Assembly (NCBI GenBank): GCA_963930655.1 | Contig: OZ005605.1 | Location: forward strand, 627,501 to 691,500 | DNA from: Myrica gale | Taxonomy: Eukaryota > Streptophyta > Magnoliopsida > Fagales > Myricaceae | Direction: 5' to 3' | DNA length: 64,000 bases | In this document: in pieces, positions 34,587 through 47,260 of the stretch | Layout: each line of letters begins with the position of its first letter | Numbering within the stretch: the stretch's first letter is position 1 | Position numbers and translations under genes: made by a program | Notes under the pieces: model-generated | Seen by the model: the letters and a program-made list of their open reading frames with translations, nothing else | The model's database searches: none | What the model was told of the DNA's origin: nothing

Positions 34587-37500
34587 ATGTGTATACTCTG
34601 TGTGATTCAGAAGTGGTCTCGCCGGGTCGCTACGATGCTACCTTGGTTAGTTATTCCACTCATAGGACTTTGGGCTCTCTCTCAGCTTTTACCGCCCGCT
34701 TTTCGGTTTGAGATTACGTCGCCGAGGCTGGCCTGCGTTTTTGTGCTTTTGGTTACTCTCTTTTGGTATGAGATATTGATGCCTCGGCTGTCAGCTTGGC
34801 GGGTTCGAAGGAATGCGAGGCTCAAGGAAAGGAAGAGATTTGAAGCAATAGAATTGCAGAAGCTTCGGAAAACTGCGACAAGGCGGTGCAGGAACTGCTT
34901 GACTCCATATAGGGATCAGAATCCTGGTGGGGGTCGGTTTATGTGCTCATATTGTGGGCATATTTCGAAGCGGCCAGTTCTGGACTTGCCCATACCATCT
35001 GGTATTGGTAATAACGGGATTATTAAGGATTTGGTTGGAAAAGGTGGGAAGATATTAAATGGTAAGGCATGGTCAGAAAATGGATGGATGTGCGGTCAGG
35101 ATTGGTTGGAGAATGGCAATTGGGCTGGTGGGTCTGTTGCAGAAAAGTCGAGTTATTGGAGGAAAAATGGGAGTGGAGTTTATGGAGGAGATGAACATTG
35201 TTTTGCTGAGAAATCTTACTCAGGAGTTGTAATTTTTTTGTGCAAGCTGCTGACGTCTTTTTTCTTAAGCATCAGGTGGCTTTGGAGAAAGATTTTTAGG
35301 ATTAGTTCATCGACGGAAGATAGTTCAATTGATGCTGAGCATCAGGCAATGTTTGCTAAGAAGGGTGAGGATGGAGTGAACTATAATCCAAGCAAAGGAG
35401 AGAAAGCACGCAGAAAAGCTGAAGAGAAGAGACAGGCTAGGTTAGAGAAGGAGCTTCTGGAGGAGGAAGAACGAAAGCAGAGGGAGGAGGTTGCAAGACT
35501 GGTGGAGGAGCGTAGGAGACTGAGGGATGAGAAAATGGAGGCTGAAAAAGATCGTGGCAGCACATCACCTGTCATCAATGAAAAAGATTGTAAGAAGGAA
35601 GCAGAAAAGAAGCGTCAGGAGAAAAGGAAAGACAAAGACAAAGGGTCTAGCAAGAGCAATTCTGATGCAGAAGAGCTAGAAAAGAGAGCAGGTAAGGATA
35701 ATGAGCGAAAGCGAGAATCGGACAAGAAGAGTGAGGTTGATCGTAGGGAATATCAGAAATCTGGGACAGAAAGTTTTAGAGTCCAGAGCACGGAAACTGG
35801 ACATGGGATGAAAAATATCTCTGCAAACAATTTTAACCGGGGAAATTCTGGAACGCGGTATCTGGATTGTATGAGGGGTACAATCATTTCCTCTTCTAGA
35901 GCATTTACTGGTGGTAGTCTTTTTGGAAAGGGTGCCACTACGCCTACCACAATTATGAAGGAAAATAAGTCCAACAGTTCTGTTGATCATGTCCATGCTT
36001 TTCCTCATAAGAGAGATTTATTTCCACATGAGCATGTGCCGGGAAAACCAAGTGCAAATGGAGATGACAAGAACTTCAATCGCCCTGTAAGTAGCATTTG
36101 CGGTGTATTTACTTTGACATGCACAGGTCCTCTGGGTGCTTGATTGGTATTGTTCATTTCTCTTTTCATATAGTTAGCATTTGTCTTCTATTTGAAATTA
36201 TTCCTGTCCATTATGCGAATTGCATATGCTATGTTGTCCACTATCTTTAGTTCCGTACATCGAAGCCTTTTGTAGTTTTTTTCAAAGTAAGAGATTTATA
36301 TTAAACCTCTTAGTTATGAGTTTTCAGCAAATTGAGTTTTCTTATATTCATTAATCAACATTTAATATTCATTTTTTTTCCTGTATCTGGACTAATCTTC
36401 TAGTGGCACTCTTACCACTACTTTCATATTTGATATCTTTTCCCATATGTTGAGCCTTCCATCTATTGCACAATTTACCCCGCATTCATCCTCACTCCCC
36501 AAGAAGCAAAACACAACAAGTGAAGTGAAAATTAAATTAAAAAACAGTAAGAACAGTATTATGTCCACATCAAATGATTCAGCTTGTCAGGAATGCCACA
36601 GTAAGCGGCTACAGGCTATGGTTGAGTCCTGCTAGCTTGTCATGCATGATAATCTTAAAGTGTATTTTATCATACTGTTACAAGATTGAGCTGTTGACCT
36701 GCAGGTGTTCTCAGAACCACAAGCTAGGACAACACCTAAAAAGTCTTGGCAACAATTATTTACTCGATCAACATCTGTTCCTCCCTCAAATCAAAATGTC
36801 ATAAGCAGACCAAATACAAAGTTCCAAGCAGAAGGTCAAAGCCCACAGTTTTACAGCCAGGCATCATCAACAGAGTCATATAATCCAATAAACTCTGGAC
36901 TGCCATCCCCGTTTACATTATCTGCCTATCCGAATGGGTCTGCAGGAAGTAGTTTAGGTTTTTCACCTGCAATCGAACCAATCTTTCCCCGCATGGGGGA
37001 ACCACTTCATGCTTTTATACATGAAGAGCCAGAGCTTTTTGAAGACCCATGTTATGTTCCTGATCCAGTATCCTTACTCGGGCCTGTTTCAGAGTCACTT
37101 GATAATTTTCAGTTGGACGTGGGCACTGGCTTTGCAACAGAGATGGGATTGGAAAGGCCTCGTGCTTTGAGGAAAGTATCTGCTTCATCTGATGTCAACA
37201 AGCTATCTCCAATCGAGTCTCCATTGTCGCGAGAAAAACATACCACTTCTAATTGGTTTCCAAGTACCCCTGGGGCCCAAGATAGGCATACTGCATCAGT
37301 GAATGACTCTACTGCAAATGAGACTGGGACATGGCAGATGTGGAATACTTATCCTCTTGGTCAGGATGGTCTAGGATTAGTAGGTGGGCCAGTGAGCTGG
37401 CTTTTACCCCCTGAACGGAACAATTCAAACAAGGAAGATTTCATGCATCCTTCTCAAAAAACTGCTGCTTCACTATTTGCCAATGAGGACCACATCCTTT

Positions 37501-39500
37501 CTGGCACTCATTCTCCTCAGAATGTTTTTCTTGGTGGTGGGCAGAATGTTGGACCATTCAGTCCTGTTACTGCTTCAAGTGATAATGACCCCTGGTCACA
37601 AAAATCTTTGTTTCCACCATTATTGGGAAGTGAAAACCATTTTGCTCTCAAGCCTCAGGAAGAAATTAAACAGAATGAAATGGTGTATAGCAGTCCTGGC
37701 TCTGGAAGTAAACATCTATTTGAGCTGTCTCCTGCTAATTGTTGGTCGAAGTAAGTCCACTACCCTTCTGTTCTTGTTATATTAGCTTTACAACCATACA
37801 TCTTGGTCGTGTATCATTGTTGAACTGTTTCAATTTTATGAGAATAGTTTTTATGTTCTCTCTTTGATTAGTGACTTCTGAAGGTTCCAAATGTCTGTGC
37901 TTATTGTATTGATGTCTGTCTGCATGTTTTCACTGACTTGACACACTACTAAAATAATTATTCCCTGGAGAATGTTTCTTCCATGGACTTGACTTGTGTT
38001 CTTTATTCAGGCAATATGAGATATATTTTATTGTCCCCTCCCAACTTTCTGTGTAGCCTTTATGGGCTTACAGTTGATTTCAGGGAGACAAATCCCTGTC
38101 CTACATGTGAGATCACACTCTACCTCTTACTATTTCCTGTACCATACGACTCTTGTCCAGTCGCGATCCACAAATGTGCCTCCCTCACCCAACCAGACGT
38201 ACTAGATCAACGTGGTTGGCTGAGATGCTGCTCCCCCCACCCCAAGCGGCTGAAACAATCATTCAATAATCTTGTAGCAATTCCTTGTCCCAATATTCTG
38301 ACTAGATGCGTTACAGTTTTGCCATTGCTGTAGATGGATGTATATTTTAAATGAACTCTTGTTGTTTCAATCAGCCTTTTATGCTTGTTCTGCTGACTTT
38401 TAATAAAGTCATTACTTTTGGGATTAAGTGAACAGTTCTTGGTGCTTCATTAATGATGGTCGTGTGAATTCAAAGTTTTTTTTTTCCCTTTCCATTTTAT
38501 GTCAAGTCAAAATAGTGAATACACCTATCTATCAGTTGTTTATGTATCCGTGTGGGAACTCCATGTTTTTCATCTTGGTGAATTTCTAAGCAAGCAGCTG
38601 CTATGTTCCCACTGCCCCCATTGCTGATTAAAGTTCATCTTTCTACATCTAGTTATTGAGCCATTGTCATGTTGATTTGATATCATCATCAGGCTTAATA
38701 TTCGATAAATGAAGAATTTGAGACATCATCCTGTTGCAAATAGAATGTCGATCAACTGACAAGGGTGTTCTTAAGGGCCTTTGTTTGTTTTATCTTTTAG
38801 TATCATAACCAATAAATTTGTCAGCCAAAGCATGGCCTGATGGCGCAACACTTCATATGGATGCAATTTATGTTATTCAGACCATCTTCATGGATCCTCA
38901 CTCAAGTTATTAAGTTCTTCCAAATGTAAATTCTTGTATAATTCCCAATAATCTAAAAATGAAAGTATTTATATTTTAAAGGTAGATATATTGTCACGAT
39001 TGTCCACCTATTTTTTCCTGTATCAGTGTTGCTTTTTCAGTTTAGGTAGCAATGCATGCGTAATAGCAAAAATGCATAAAATGAGCTGGGTGTATAGTAT
39101 AATCAGCTTAGGAGTTTTAGCAAATATTTGCGACATGGCTGTCACCTAAAATATTTGCTACTAATGACAGTTATCTTCTTGAATAACTTAAGCTAGCTAT
39201 GTTGCCCTGGAAATTTTAATTGGTGTTTTAGCTCATGTTAACTGCTGTATGGGCTCTTTGCGTTTGGTTCAGTTTGTTTTTTTTCACTTTGTCTGATATA
39301 AGCTCTTCTTATTGAGATTTGTCCTTGTGAATGTTTTTTGGGGTCCGGAGTCATCAATGGTGATCTGATTTGTTTCTATTTCTTTTAGCAGAAGGGAATG
39401 GACTGTGCAAGGGTCAGGGGAAGGTGTTGGAAACTCATCTGTTGTAAAGCCCCCTGTTGGGAGTCTATTTTCCAGCCAAGATGTACAGTCACTTTGGTGA
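34587..39500 (+). CDS. NST1-like stress-response protein (plant), membrane-anchored coiled-coil protein
   Basis: Three coding exons join in frame: 34587-36086, 36705-37750 and 39389-39500, giving 885 residues. Two hydrophobic segments lie at residues 18-36 and 48-66 and a third at about 211-233. A four-cysteine zinc ribbon (C101, C104, C120, C123) follows the second segment. Residues 271-322 form a strongly charged coiled coil, continuing as a Lys/Glu-rich region to about 385. The rest is low-complexity and Ser/Pro-rich. Plant proteins of this layout are annotated as stress response protein NST1-like; the biochemical role is unknown to me. The start M-C-I-L-C fits the first ATG of the long frame. 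The last intron ends in a TAGCAG tandem acceptor, so two isoforms differing by one residue (N-R-R-E-W or K-R-E-W) are possible. Confidence 0.85.
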
Positions 39501-40327
39501 TTCCATTAAAAACAAGGCCAGACCTAAATACACCTGTTCTCTAAAGGCAAATAGTCTCTTTTGGGGAAGAGTTTAGAATACTGGACGCATTGTATCTTCC
39601 TGCTCTTGGTTATAAGGGGAGATTCATGTTTACTTACACACGTGGCATTGCATGCATTTATGCTGCAGGCAATGGATAGGACTTGAACATTTCTGAGTTC
39701 TGATTCATTAGATTCCTTTTATGCCCTGAGGGTGTTGGCGCCTGCCTGCAGGAAGAAGCGGAGGGTGTGTCCGGAATTTCCTCTTGGATGGATTTTCAAA
39801 TGGTAATATGCTATAGCATACGTTCTCTGCGTAATACAGTTTATATGCCAAATTGCCACCGTCTCGGTCGGGTCTTTTTACCCTGTAGGCAGGCTTGTTA
39901 AATGTGTCGTGCGTGACCCGATTGAAAATCCCCCCGGTACATTAGTCGAACTACACCCAACGTGCACCGGAGGGATAGAAAAGACCAAATGAAAGAGTTT
40001 TTTTTTTCCTTTTCAAAAAGTTACAGTTTTCCAGAAATGTAAAAAGCCGCAGGTCATACGTAACCATGTACACTCGTTAATTCTTTGTTTCTGATTTTGG
40101 CCAAAAATAGAGGAAAAATCACTTACTTTTGATGGAACCTATTTAAAATCTGTTTGAACAAAAGGTGGCTTTATGAGCTAGCCTGCCCTGAAAGTGCTCG
40201 TAATCATATATATACCAACAAAACAACTGATTAAAATGCAAGTCTGGATGCATTTTCAATTCAACAAGCAATTAGTTCCTAAAGGATGTATTAAAAAAAA
40301 ATGGATGCACGTTGTAAAAAAAGCAAT
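39501..40327. other. 3' UTR of the NST1-like gene and spacer
   Basis: No further gene is seen. The 3' UTR probably covers the first few hundred bases. No clear polyadenylation signal can be singled out. Confidence 0.4.
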
Positions 40328-40422
40328 TCCGACCTGCCGGATTCGAACCAGCGACCTAAGGATGTCTGTTAGACTTCTAGCACAACTACAGTCCTCCGCT
40401 CTACCAACTGAGCTAAGGTCGG
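40328..40422 (-). tRNA. tRNA-Tyr (GUA), intron-containing
   Basis: On the minus strand the sequence folds as a tRNA with a CCGACCT / AGGTCGG acceptor stem, the A box TAGCTCAGTTGG, the B box GGTTCGAATCC, and anticodon GTA at 40389-40387. About 21 bases lie as an intron just 3' of the anticodon. Introns of this kind are a hallmark of plant nuclear tRNA-Tyr genes. The discriminator base is A and no CCA is encoded, as expected for a nuclear gene. Confidence 0.95.
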
Positions 40423-40650
40423 ATTTGAGACTTATTTGACACAATTTATACAAATCAAAATATATGTAAACATCTCACTTTATTATTAATAAAATTCATC
40501 ACTAAACTATTCCGTCCGCACATTTCTCTCTTGATATTGTGCATCAAACACACTTACCATCCTCCTTCCACGAATCCGCGGTCGCTCGGAAGCCATAAAA
40601 GAAAGGAAGCACCAGAAGCTCATGCTTTAAACTCCTTAAATAAATTGTTG

Positions 40651-40695
<45 letters not shown>

Positions 40696-41393
40696 TTGTG
40701 TTTGGTTGCATGAAAGATACCTCTCTGGTAATGTGCCTGAAATGTTCACACCCCTGATATACGGATTACCAATAGAGGCTGCGTTAGAAGTACGCCTTCG
40801 TTTCGGTTTGCTTGTGTTTCCAATTTTAATTCAGATTATTCAGTTTCCAGCTCTTCGAGGGGGGATTCAGGAATGATCGTGGGAAATTTGAGTTTTAAGG
40901 AATTGGCAGTATCGTAATGAATTTGGAGATCTTAGTAGATGGGGGGATCAGTCGGGAAAATTAGGAGAATAAACAAAGGTGGAAAATAGGGAGGTTATGC
41001 AAATTTTTCCATTGGAAGCTTTTCTTTCTTTCTCTCTTCTTCTCCCTCGACCAACGCTCGAACCTCTGACCCATCAGGGAATTCACAACCCACATACCAC
41101 CTATCCAGGTACAGAGGACGTTGGTTTTTTAATTGGAAGCTAAAACGCAAGTTTTTAGGCCCGAGGAGCTGATCACCAACTGCTCTGCTTGTGCAGATGC
41201 CGCCTCTGCTTAATAGCGGTAGGCAGCTACCTATATAGCGTAAGGTGCTATATGAGATGCTCAAAAAGACAAAGGGTGTTGATGAAATAAGCTAATAACA
41301 TGGAAATAACTTCTGCTGTAGCGTTCTCTTCAGCCACGATGAACAACCTTCGAAGAAAAAACTTAGTGAATGACAAGTACAGACACAATTCTG
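40423..41393. other. Spacer with CT microsatellite and CIPK 3' UTR
   Basis: A CT repeat of about 40 bases lies at 40652-40691. The right part (about 41150-41393) is probably the 3' UTR of the minus-strand kinase gene. No gene is recognised. Confidence 0.4.
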
Positions 41394-42833
41394 TTAAATT
41401 CTCCGGACTTCTATGCATCTGGAGCCTGAAGGTGATGCAACCTGCGGTGGAAGAGCATAAGAAGTTTGCTCTTGTTGTGCTATTTCTTCTATTTCTTCTT
41501 CTTGCTGCTGCTGCTGCTCCCCTTGCCAGGTCCAAATAATGTCCTTGAGAGCTGGTCTTATGTCCTGTTTCAACGTCTTTTGGTACTCGAGTGTATCTCC
41601 GCTCGACTTTTTCATCTCCACCAAATGGAAAAGTGGGGTGATCTCAAATATCTTGGCCTCAATGCCCAAGAGCCCTTTCCTGCCTTCCTTGGAACCTTCT
41701 ATCTTCAGCAAGCCTTCATCTTCCTTTTTCACTTTCAGCCTCAGACACCTTGCAATGTCTTCCAGCTTCGAGACTATTGTTGAGGCAGGTTTGTTGGAAG
41801 TAAACCGCACTTCTTTCTTCTGGTCAGTCTGCTCAAACAAACCAGACAAGTCAAAGCCTGCCGAGCAGGAGATGATATCGAAAGCATTCAAGTTAGAAGG
41901 CTTTGCCAACTCTTGCTTTGATTCTGTAATGGAACTGTCATTCTCATTTGGTCCAAAAACTGCATTGGCATCAAGAGGAGCAGGTTCCTTCTGTTCTGAC
42001 TCAACAATTCGAGATTTGGGGACTAGGCCCCTTCGGAACCACGGATTATCCATTATCTTAGGCATTGATATCCTGGTCTTTGGGTTTGGATCCAAGATCC
42101 TTGACAATAACCTACGAACCTCAGGGCCAAACCAGTTAGGGAATTTATAGTCACCCTTACCAATCTTCCTATACATCTCCATCAAGTTTGTATCGTGGAA
42201 TGGGAGATAACCAGCCAACAGAACATATAAAATCACCCCACATGACCAAATATCAGCTTTGGATCCATCATAGCCTTTTCTATTAATCACTTCCGGAGCA
42301 ACATATGCAGGGGTCCCACAGGTGGTGTGAAGCAACCCATCTTGACGTTTGGATTCAGAGAGGGCACTTAAACCAAAATCTGAAACTTTCAGATTTCCAT
42401 TCTCATCCAACAGTAGGTTTTCGGGCTTCAAATCCCGATGATAGACACCTCTACTGTGGCAGTAATCAACAGCACTGATCAGTTGTTGGAAATATCTTCT
42501 AGCAACATCCTCCTTGAGCTTTCCTTTAGCTACCTTGCTGAACAACTCACCACCTTTAGCATATTCCATAACAAAGTAAATCTTGGTTTTGCTGGCCATT
42601 ACCTCATAGAGCTCCACCACATTTGGATGTCTAACCATTCTCATGACTGAAATTTCACGCTTAATCTGATCAATCATCCCAACCTTCAAGATTTTCTCTT
42701 TATCAACAACCTTAATGGCCACACTCATCCCAGTTTGAAGGTGCCTTGCATGGTAGACCTTGGCAAAGGTACCCTGGCCCAATTGTCTCCCTAATTCATA
42801 CCGTTGCATCAATATACTCGTTTTGTTTTCCAT
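41394..42833 (-). CDS. CIPK: CBL-interacting protein kinase (CIPK2/CIPK10-like)
   Basis: A 479-residue serine/threonine kinase encoded by one coding exon. The kinase domain spans residues 12-266: glycine loop G19-Q-G-T-F, catalytic Lys41, H-R-D-L-K-P-E-N with catalytic Asp134, D-F-G at 152-154 and A-P-E at 179-181. The regulatory part holds the NAF motif at 316-318 (N-A-F-D-I-I-S), which binds calcineurin-B-like calcium sensors and relieves autoinhibition, then a phosphatase-interaction region. The family transmits calcium signals to ion transporters and other targets at the plasma membrane or tonoplast. The tail after W-T-W-Q-G-E is Gln/Glu-rich. Lack of introns in the coding frame fits the intron-poor CIPK clade, and the closest remembered relatives are CIPK2/10/20; the exact ortholog is not settled. 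The leader is probably spliced upstream. Confidence 0.95.
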   Translation of the reverse strand: MENKTSILMQRYELGRQLGQGTFAKVYHARHLQTGMSVAIKVVDKEKILKVGMIDQIKREISVMRMVRHPNVVELYEVMASKTKIYFVMEYAKGGELFSKVAKGKLKEDVARRYFQQLISAVDYCHSRGVYHRDLKPENLLLDENGNLKVSDFGLSALSESKRQDGLLHTTCGTPAYVAPEVINRKGYDGSKADIWSCGVILYVLLAGYLPFHDTNLMEMYRKIGKGDYKFPNWFGPEVRRLLSRILDPNPKTRISMPKIMDNPWFRRGLVPKSRIVESEQKEPAPLDANAVFGPNENDSSITESKQELAKPSNLNAFDIISCSAGFDLSGLFEQTDQKKEVRFTSNKPASTIVSKLEDIARCLRLKVKKEDEGLLKIEGSKEGRKGLLGIEAKIFEITPLFHLVEMKKSSGDTLEYQKTLKQDIRPALKDIIWTWQGEQQQQQEEEIEEIAQQEQTSYALPPQVASPSGSRCIEVRRI

Positions 42834-42844
42834 GCTGAGGAGTA

Positions 42845-43889
42845 CTGATTATGGTATAATCAAAAGACTTACTTTAACCTGCTAGCACGATATCTTTGAT
42901 ATATGTATCCACGTGACTGGTCTCCACTCTCAACAACATAAAAGTTCAACCATCTTCGCAGACATCATGTTTTGAAATGATGCGTTTTCCTAAATTTCTC
43001 GCTGCATAGGGGATTTGAGCAAAGAATCGGGCTGGGTTGTAAGTTAAACACCCGATCTCATCAAAGATAAACGAGGGTAGATCTAATGGAGCAACAACCT
43101 CATGATCCTCAAACAAGGAATTCCCAGCTTTCAAGCACATCTTTCAGCATTCCCTTGTTTTTGTGACAACCCAGAGACCGCTGAAAGGATTGGAGGATGA
43201 TTATATGGTGACTCAAGAAGCGGAAATAGACTATACTTTCACTTGAACATCAAGTCTATGATATTTTCACCTGAAAAAGTGGGCAAAACATAAAGTGATT
43301 ACACTCAACAAGAATTAATCATACGGTTGCAGGCCACAATTACCAATATTTGAAAAATGGAAACTCAATCACAAAGCTAAAGACTTTACTGAAATCTAAA
43401 AGCTCTGGAAACTGGGGGTACAACCTAGACAGGTGCATATGCAACATTCCTGTAATCCCCATATGGTTTTCTTCTTCTTCTTCTTCTTTTGATTTGATAA
43501 TCAATTAAAATGATCCAAAAATATTAACAGATCAAACTAAGTGGGGATGTCAGACATATATGTGGTAGCCATTAAAAGCTAAGAAGTCCTACATCTCGCA
43601 CTTTACAGTGATACTGAAAATAAAATTCCAGAAACAGAGAACGAGTACGTAAACAACCGGCTATCAACCGAACAGATTCAAGGAGGCAAAAACTTTTCTT
43701 ACAAAGAAACCAGAGGAAACAGCAAAAATCATACATTTAATACATGCAACACTCCTACTTCATATAACAGTCGACCCCTTTTATGACAAGGAAAAAATTG
43801 AGCATCTTGAAACGCTAGACGATATGGTCGATACCCACAAACAGAGAACCAAGGAAGCCAAAAAAAGGAACACAATTTTGAGATCTTAC
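42845..43889 (-). other. Predicted 5' UTR intron of the CIPK gene
   Basis: On the minus strand a strong donor (TTTGCAG followed by GTAAGATC at 43889) and an acceptor (ATAATCAG ending at 42845, 11 bases before the start codon) delimit a roughly 1-kb leader intron. Leader introns are common in intron-poor CIPK genes. No coding content inside is convincing. Confidence 0.55.
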
Positions 43890-44031
43890 CTGCAAATGTG
43901 TCCTTCGTGAAGCTATCCCAAAACGCCAGGAGACGTGTAGCGAGAGAGAGAGAGAGAGAGAGAGAGGGGTTGAGCGAAGTTTGGACGCGTTATTGGAAGG
44001 TTCCTAGCCAGAAGAATTCCCGTGGTGCTTC

Positions 44032-44037
44032 TTATAA
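44032..44037 (-). promoter_or_regulatory. Candidate TATA box of the CIPK gene
   Basis: GTTATAAG on the minus strand lies about 140 bases upstream of the predicted leader donor. The leader would include a CT microsatellite (GA on the plus strand, 43942-43966). Confidence 0.4.
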
Positions 44038-44180
44038 CCCGCCAAGAGCGCAAGTATAATCGAAGATGGTATACATTTCGGTTTTTCCTGGGGAATGGTA
44101 TGTGTGTATATATATATACATACCGCAAGTATCATTGAGGATGGTACACATTTCGGTTTTTTCTGGGGAATGGCTTATTG

Positions 44181-44394
44181 GGGTAGTGTTTGTTTGTGTA
44201 AATGTTGGTGTGTTTAAAATGTTAGGGTATTGGAATTGATGAAAAAATGAAAAGAGAGATGGTTTAAATGAATTTTTTTATATTTATTTAAAGTGAAAAT
44301 TGATGATTTAACGTGAAGAGAGAGAATTTTAAAGAATTATTTTATTAAGATAGAAATTTTGAGAGATTAAAATGTTGGCAGCCAAACATCACCT
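44181..44394. mobile_element. MITE, copy 2 of the family at 33714
   Basis: Ends GGGTAGTGTTTG and CAAACATCACCT, with an interior very similar to 33714-33924 in the same orientation. It lies upstream of the CIPK promoter. Target duplications are not clear. Confidence 0.75.
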
Positions 44395-45876
44395 GTATAT
44401 TCGTTTGATGGGAAATCGCGTTACAACAATAACACCCATGTACCCACCTTTCAACAAATAATTGAAAAAAAAAATCCTCCTGCTGAATGTAACCAAAAGG
44501 TATACTACTACTGCCTTTAGAATTAGATATATTAAAGAATGGTCAATGTTAGTGGGTAAAACAAAAAAACCAATTCATCTATCTGTCTCTTGCTTTAATC
44601 CCTCTGTTATTTCGATAATATTAATGATCATCTTAAGAAACGAACGCAACGGAACGAACTGAACTCCAGAAACCACTTTGCAAAAAGTCTTAGAGACTAA
44701 CTGATTAATTAAGTTAAAAAAACATATTTAAGCTTGTTTGGATGAAAAAGACATTTAAGTTTAAAAAAAAAAAAGTAAATTTTTTTTTAAAAAAGGTATT
44801 AATATCTGTGAAAAAATTATCATCAAATTTTTTTTTATCAACCAGACATAATAACAAAAACAGAAAGATAATCTATAAAAATCCGTTGCTTGATATTAGT
44901 CATATAAAACAAATTATCTGTTTTTTTTCTCTTTCATGTTATGAACGCGATGAATTAATAATAGTAATAGAAGATTCTTATTTCAAAAGATAAAAAGGTT
45001 TTATTATAAAAATTGTACATTTTTTTTCTTCAGAAAATACATTAATAAAGACAGTAACTAATGATTTGGGGATGTTTTTCTTTCAATAATGAAGCTTATC
45101 TTATCCCTTACGTCTTATTGGTCGGACTTCCAATTATTTTGTGAACATTTGAAACATCAAGGTTGAATAAAACCCTTTAAGTTGTCTTCTACCTAATTCG
45201 AATACTTCCAATTCTCATTAGATGGCAACGTGACTTGCCAACCAAAATACCCATCACATATATTCGTAATAAACCCACTAATCGTCATGACCATATGTTA
45301 AAAAAAAAAAAAAAAATTCTTCCCTTTCGTCTTATTGTTGGGGAAATTATTATTATTATTTTCTATTTTTCATGAAACATGTGCTTCTCCGCAAATTCGA
45401 CCCCATCTGTCTGATTACGAAGTCATAACCAATAGTCTTCTTGTGACCACAGCCAATGAGGAGACGACACATAGAAAACGACCTACTCTATAGGTTCAGG
45501 CATTACCTTTACTTGTGCAATTCTTGTTCTTGCGCCATACACGTGTAGCCAATGACATGAGATGACGCCCGCAGACTGACAGGATATCGCCCGACATCCT
45601 AGATTCTAGACTAGCATCGTAATTTCTTCCAACCAAATGGGACTATTGACCGTTTTCACAATCGTTTTTTGTTTTTTTGGTTAAATTTTGTTTTGGGTAA
45701 AGATAACAAAAATCCCTTCGAAGGTGATATTTTGTATTTGATTGTGGTAAAACAAAAAGAAATAAATTTAAATGGATTTTTATTAGATAAAACATACATG
45801 TTTCGGTTATGAGTCCAGTATATTAGATTAAAAATTTCTTAAATCATCTATTTAGGTTAATATTATTAATAATTAA
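44395..45876. other. No recognisable gene
   Basis: AT-rich sequence with long homopolymers; the 66- and 83-codon frames near 44462 and 44742 are Lys/Ile-rich by composition only. Confidence 0.4.
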
Positions 45877-46136
45877 GGGATAAATATACTTTGCACCCTT
45901 TAATTTTTAGATCTTGACACTTTGCATTTTAATCTATTATTTTTATTACATTGTGCTCACAAAATTGTCAGTTCGCACGTCAAAAAATTAGTTTTCGTCT
46001 AAATTGATCGAAAAATTTAAGGGAAAGTTTAAAGTGTAAAATTAATAGTTGGTGTGAAAAATATGACAAAAATAATAGATTGTGGTGTAAAGTGTCAAGA
46101 CCTTCCTAGTTGAAGGGTACAAAGTGTATTTAACCC
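45877..46136. mobile_element. Foldback element
   Basis: The left arm begins GGGATAAATATACTTTGCACCC, and the right arm is the complement of GGGTTAAATACACTTTGTACCC. The interior also pairs (CTTGACACTTTGCA with GTAAAGTGTCAAG). Same general family as 19205-19604 and 46231-46609. Confidence 0.65.
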
Positions 46137-46230
46137 AATAATTGAAGTATTGTAAGGACAAGGAGTAGATTAATATTGTTATTGTTAATTAAAGTAAGGT
46201 TTAAGACTTCTTTAGAGGTAATTTTAAGTT

Positions 46231-46609
46231 TGAGTTAATTATACTTTGCACTCTTGTGGTTTCATGACATTTACACTTTGCACCCGATATATCAATTTTA
46301 AGACATTGGACTCATATGTTTGGATGTTTTACGTTTTGTACCCCCACCGTCAATTTTTCTGTGATTTTTTACGGAATTAAATATTTTTTTCCCATTTAGC
46401 CCTCCATTTTTCAGGATGCAAAAGGTAAAAATAATTTTTTTTTTCCATTTTGCCCTCCTTTATTCCATTCAAAACCACAGAAAATTTGACGGTAGATCGC
46501 AAAACGTAAAACGTCCAAGTCATATAGGTTCAATATCTTAAAATTGATATATCAGAATGCAAAATATAAATGTCATGAAACCACATGAATGCAAAGTGTA
46601 ATTATCCCT
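46231..46609. mobile_element. Foldback element
   Basis: The arms GTGGTTTCATGACATTTACA and its near-complement (46570-46590) pair, as do more internal stretches such as ATATATCAATTTTAAGA. It is non-coding and lies 94 bp from the previous foldback, so foldbacks cluster here. Confidence 0.7.
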
Positions 46610-46928
46610 ATAAATTTATAAGGGGCGGTGAATGTATCTAATTGTGTATTTAAGAAATCGATTTTTTAAATTAAACTCGAGATCACGGTGTCGTGTCGTT
46701 TGAACGTATTATACTAAAACCTTATTTTTAAAATTTTCTAAACATTCATTTTGATGGCAAGATATATGGTTTAACAGTTTTTGAGTAATACATTTGAATC
46801 ATGTACCACTTAAGACAAATAAAGAACACAATTTTCAAAAGAGCTTTGGCGTTGTAAGGAGGGCAATGGGCATTGCACTTGCGAATTGCGATTCGCCAAC
46901 GGAAAGCAAAAGCCGCTTTTGATTAAGC

Positions 46929-47260
46929 TTATCGGAATCCGGCATCTTCCAAGTACGTAATAATAGCTTTACGATTTGGATAGGTTGCTTCTGGGGTCGG
47001 ACCGTTTTCATGACAGTATTGATAATAAAAAAAATTACGTCGACCTAATCCCATTTTTGTTCCAGGAATATTCTGGGTTGCAACAACCATAGAGACAGCA
47101 CATTCTCTTTCTGATTCAGGCTGGAAATGATAAAGGGAACATTGCATAGGTTACCTGGCACCACATCCTTGTCTGTCTGAATCAAATGATCACCCTTTTC
47201 CCCCCATCTTTGGAGGAGTTTTAGCCCTCTTCCTTCCCCCATATCGAGCCTACGAAACAT
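46929..47260 (-). other. Two overlapping minus-strand frames, product not recognised
   Basis: Minus-strand frames at 47260-47045 (71 codons) and 47147-46929 (72 codons) overlap. The second ends with a normal-looking, non-repetitive protein text, including E-N-G-P-T-P-E-A-T-Y-P-N-R and Y-L-E-D-A-G-F-R just before the stop. It could be a gene fragment or an organelle-derived insertion. I do not recognise a family and see no supporting exon nearby. Confidence 0.25.

Noticed and set aside
35381-36008. Minus-strand Ser-rich frames within the NST1-like gene
   Set aside because: Mirror frames of the charged coiled-coil coding region.
37983-38333. 116-codon frame in the last NST1-like intron
   Set aside because: Entirely intronic, with no family resemblance; chance frame.
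41466-42150. Plus-strand frames of 105 and 203 codons
   Set aside because: They are antisense shadows of the CIPK coding region, which has full kinase and NAF motifs on the minus strand.
42946-43140. 64-codon minus-strand frame near the CIPK start
   Set aside because: It lies in the predicted 5' UTR intron and has no recognisable domain.
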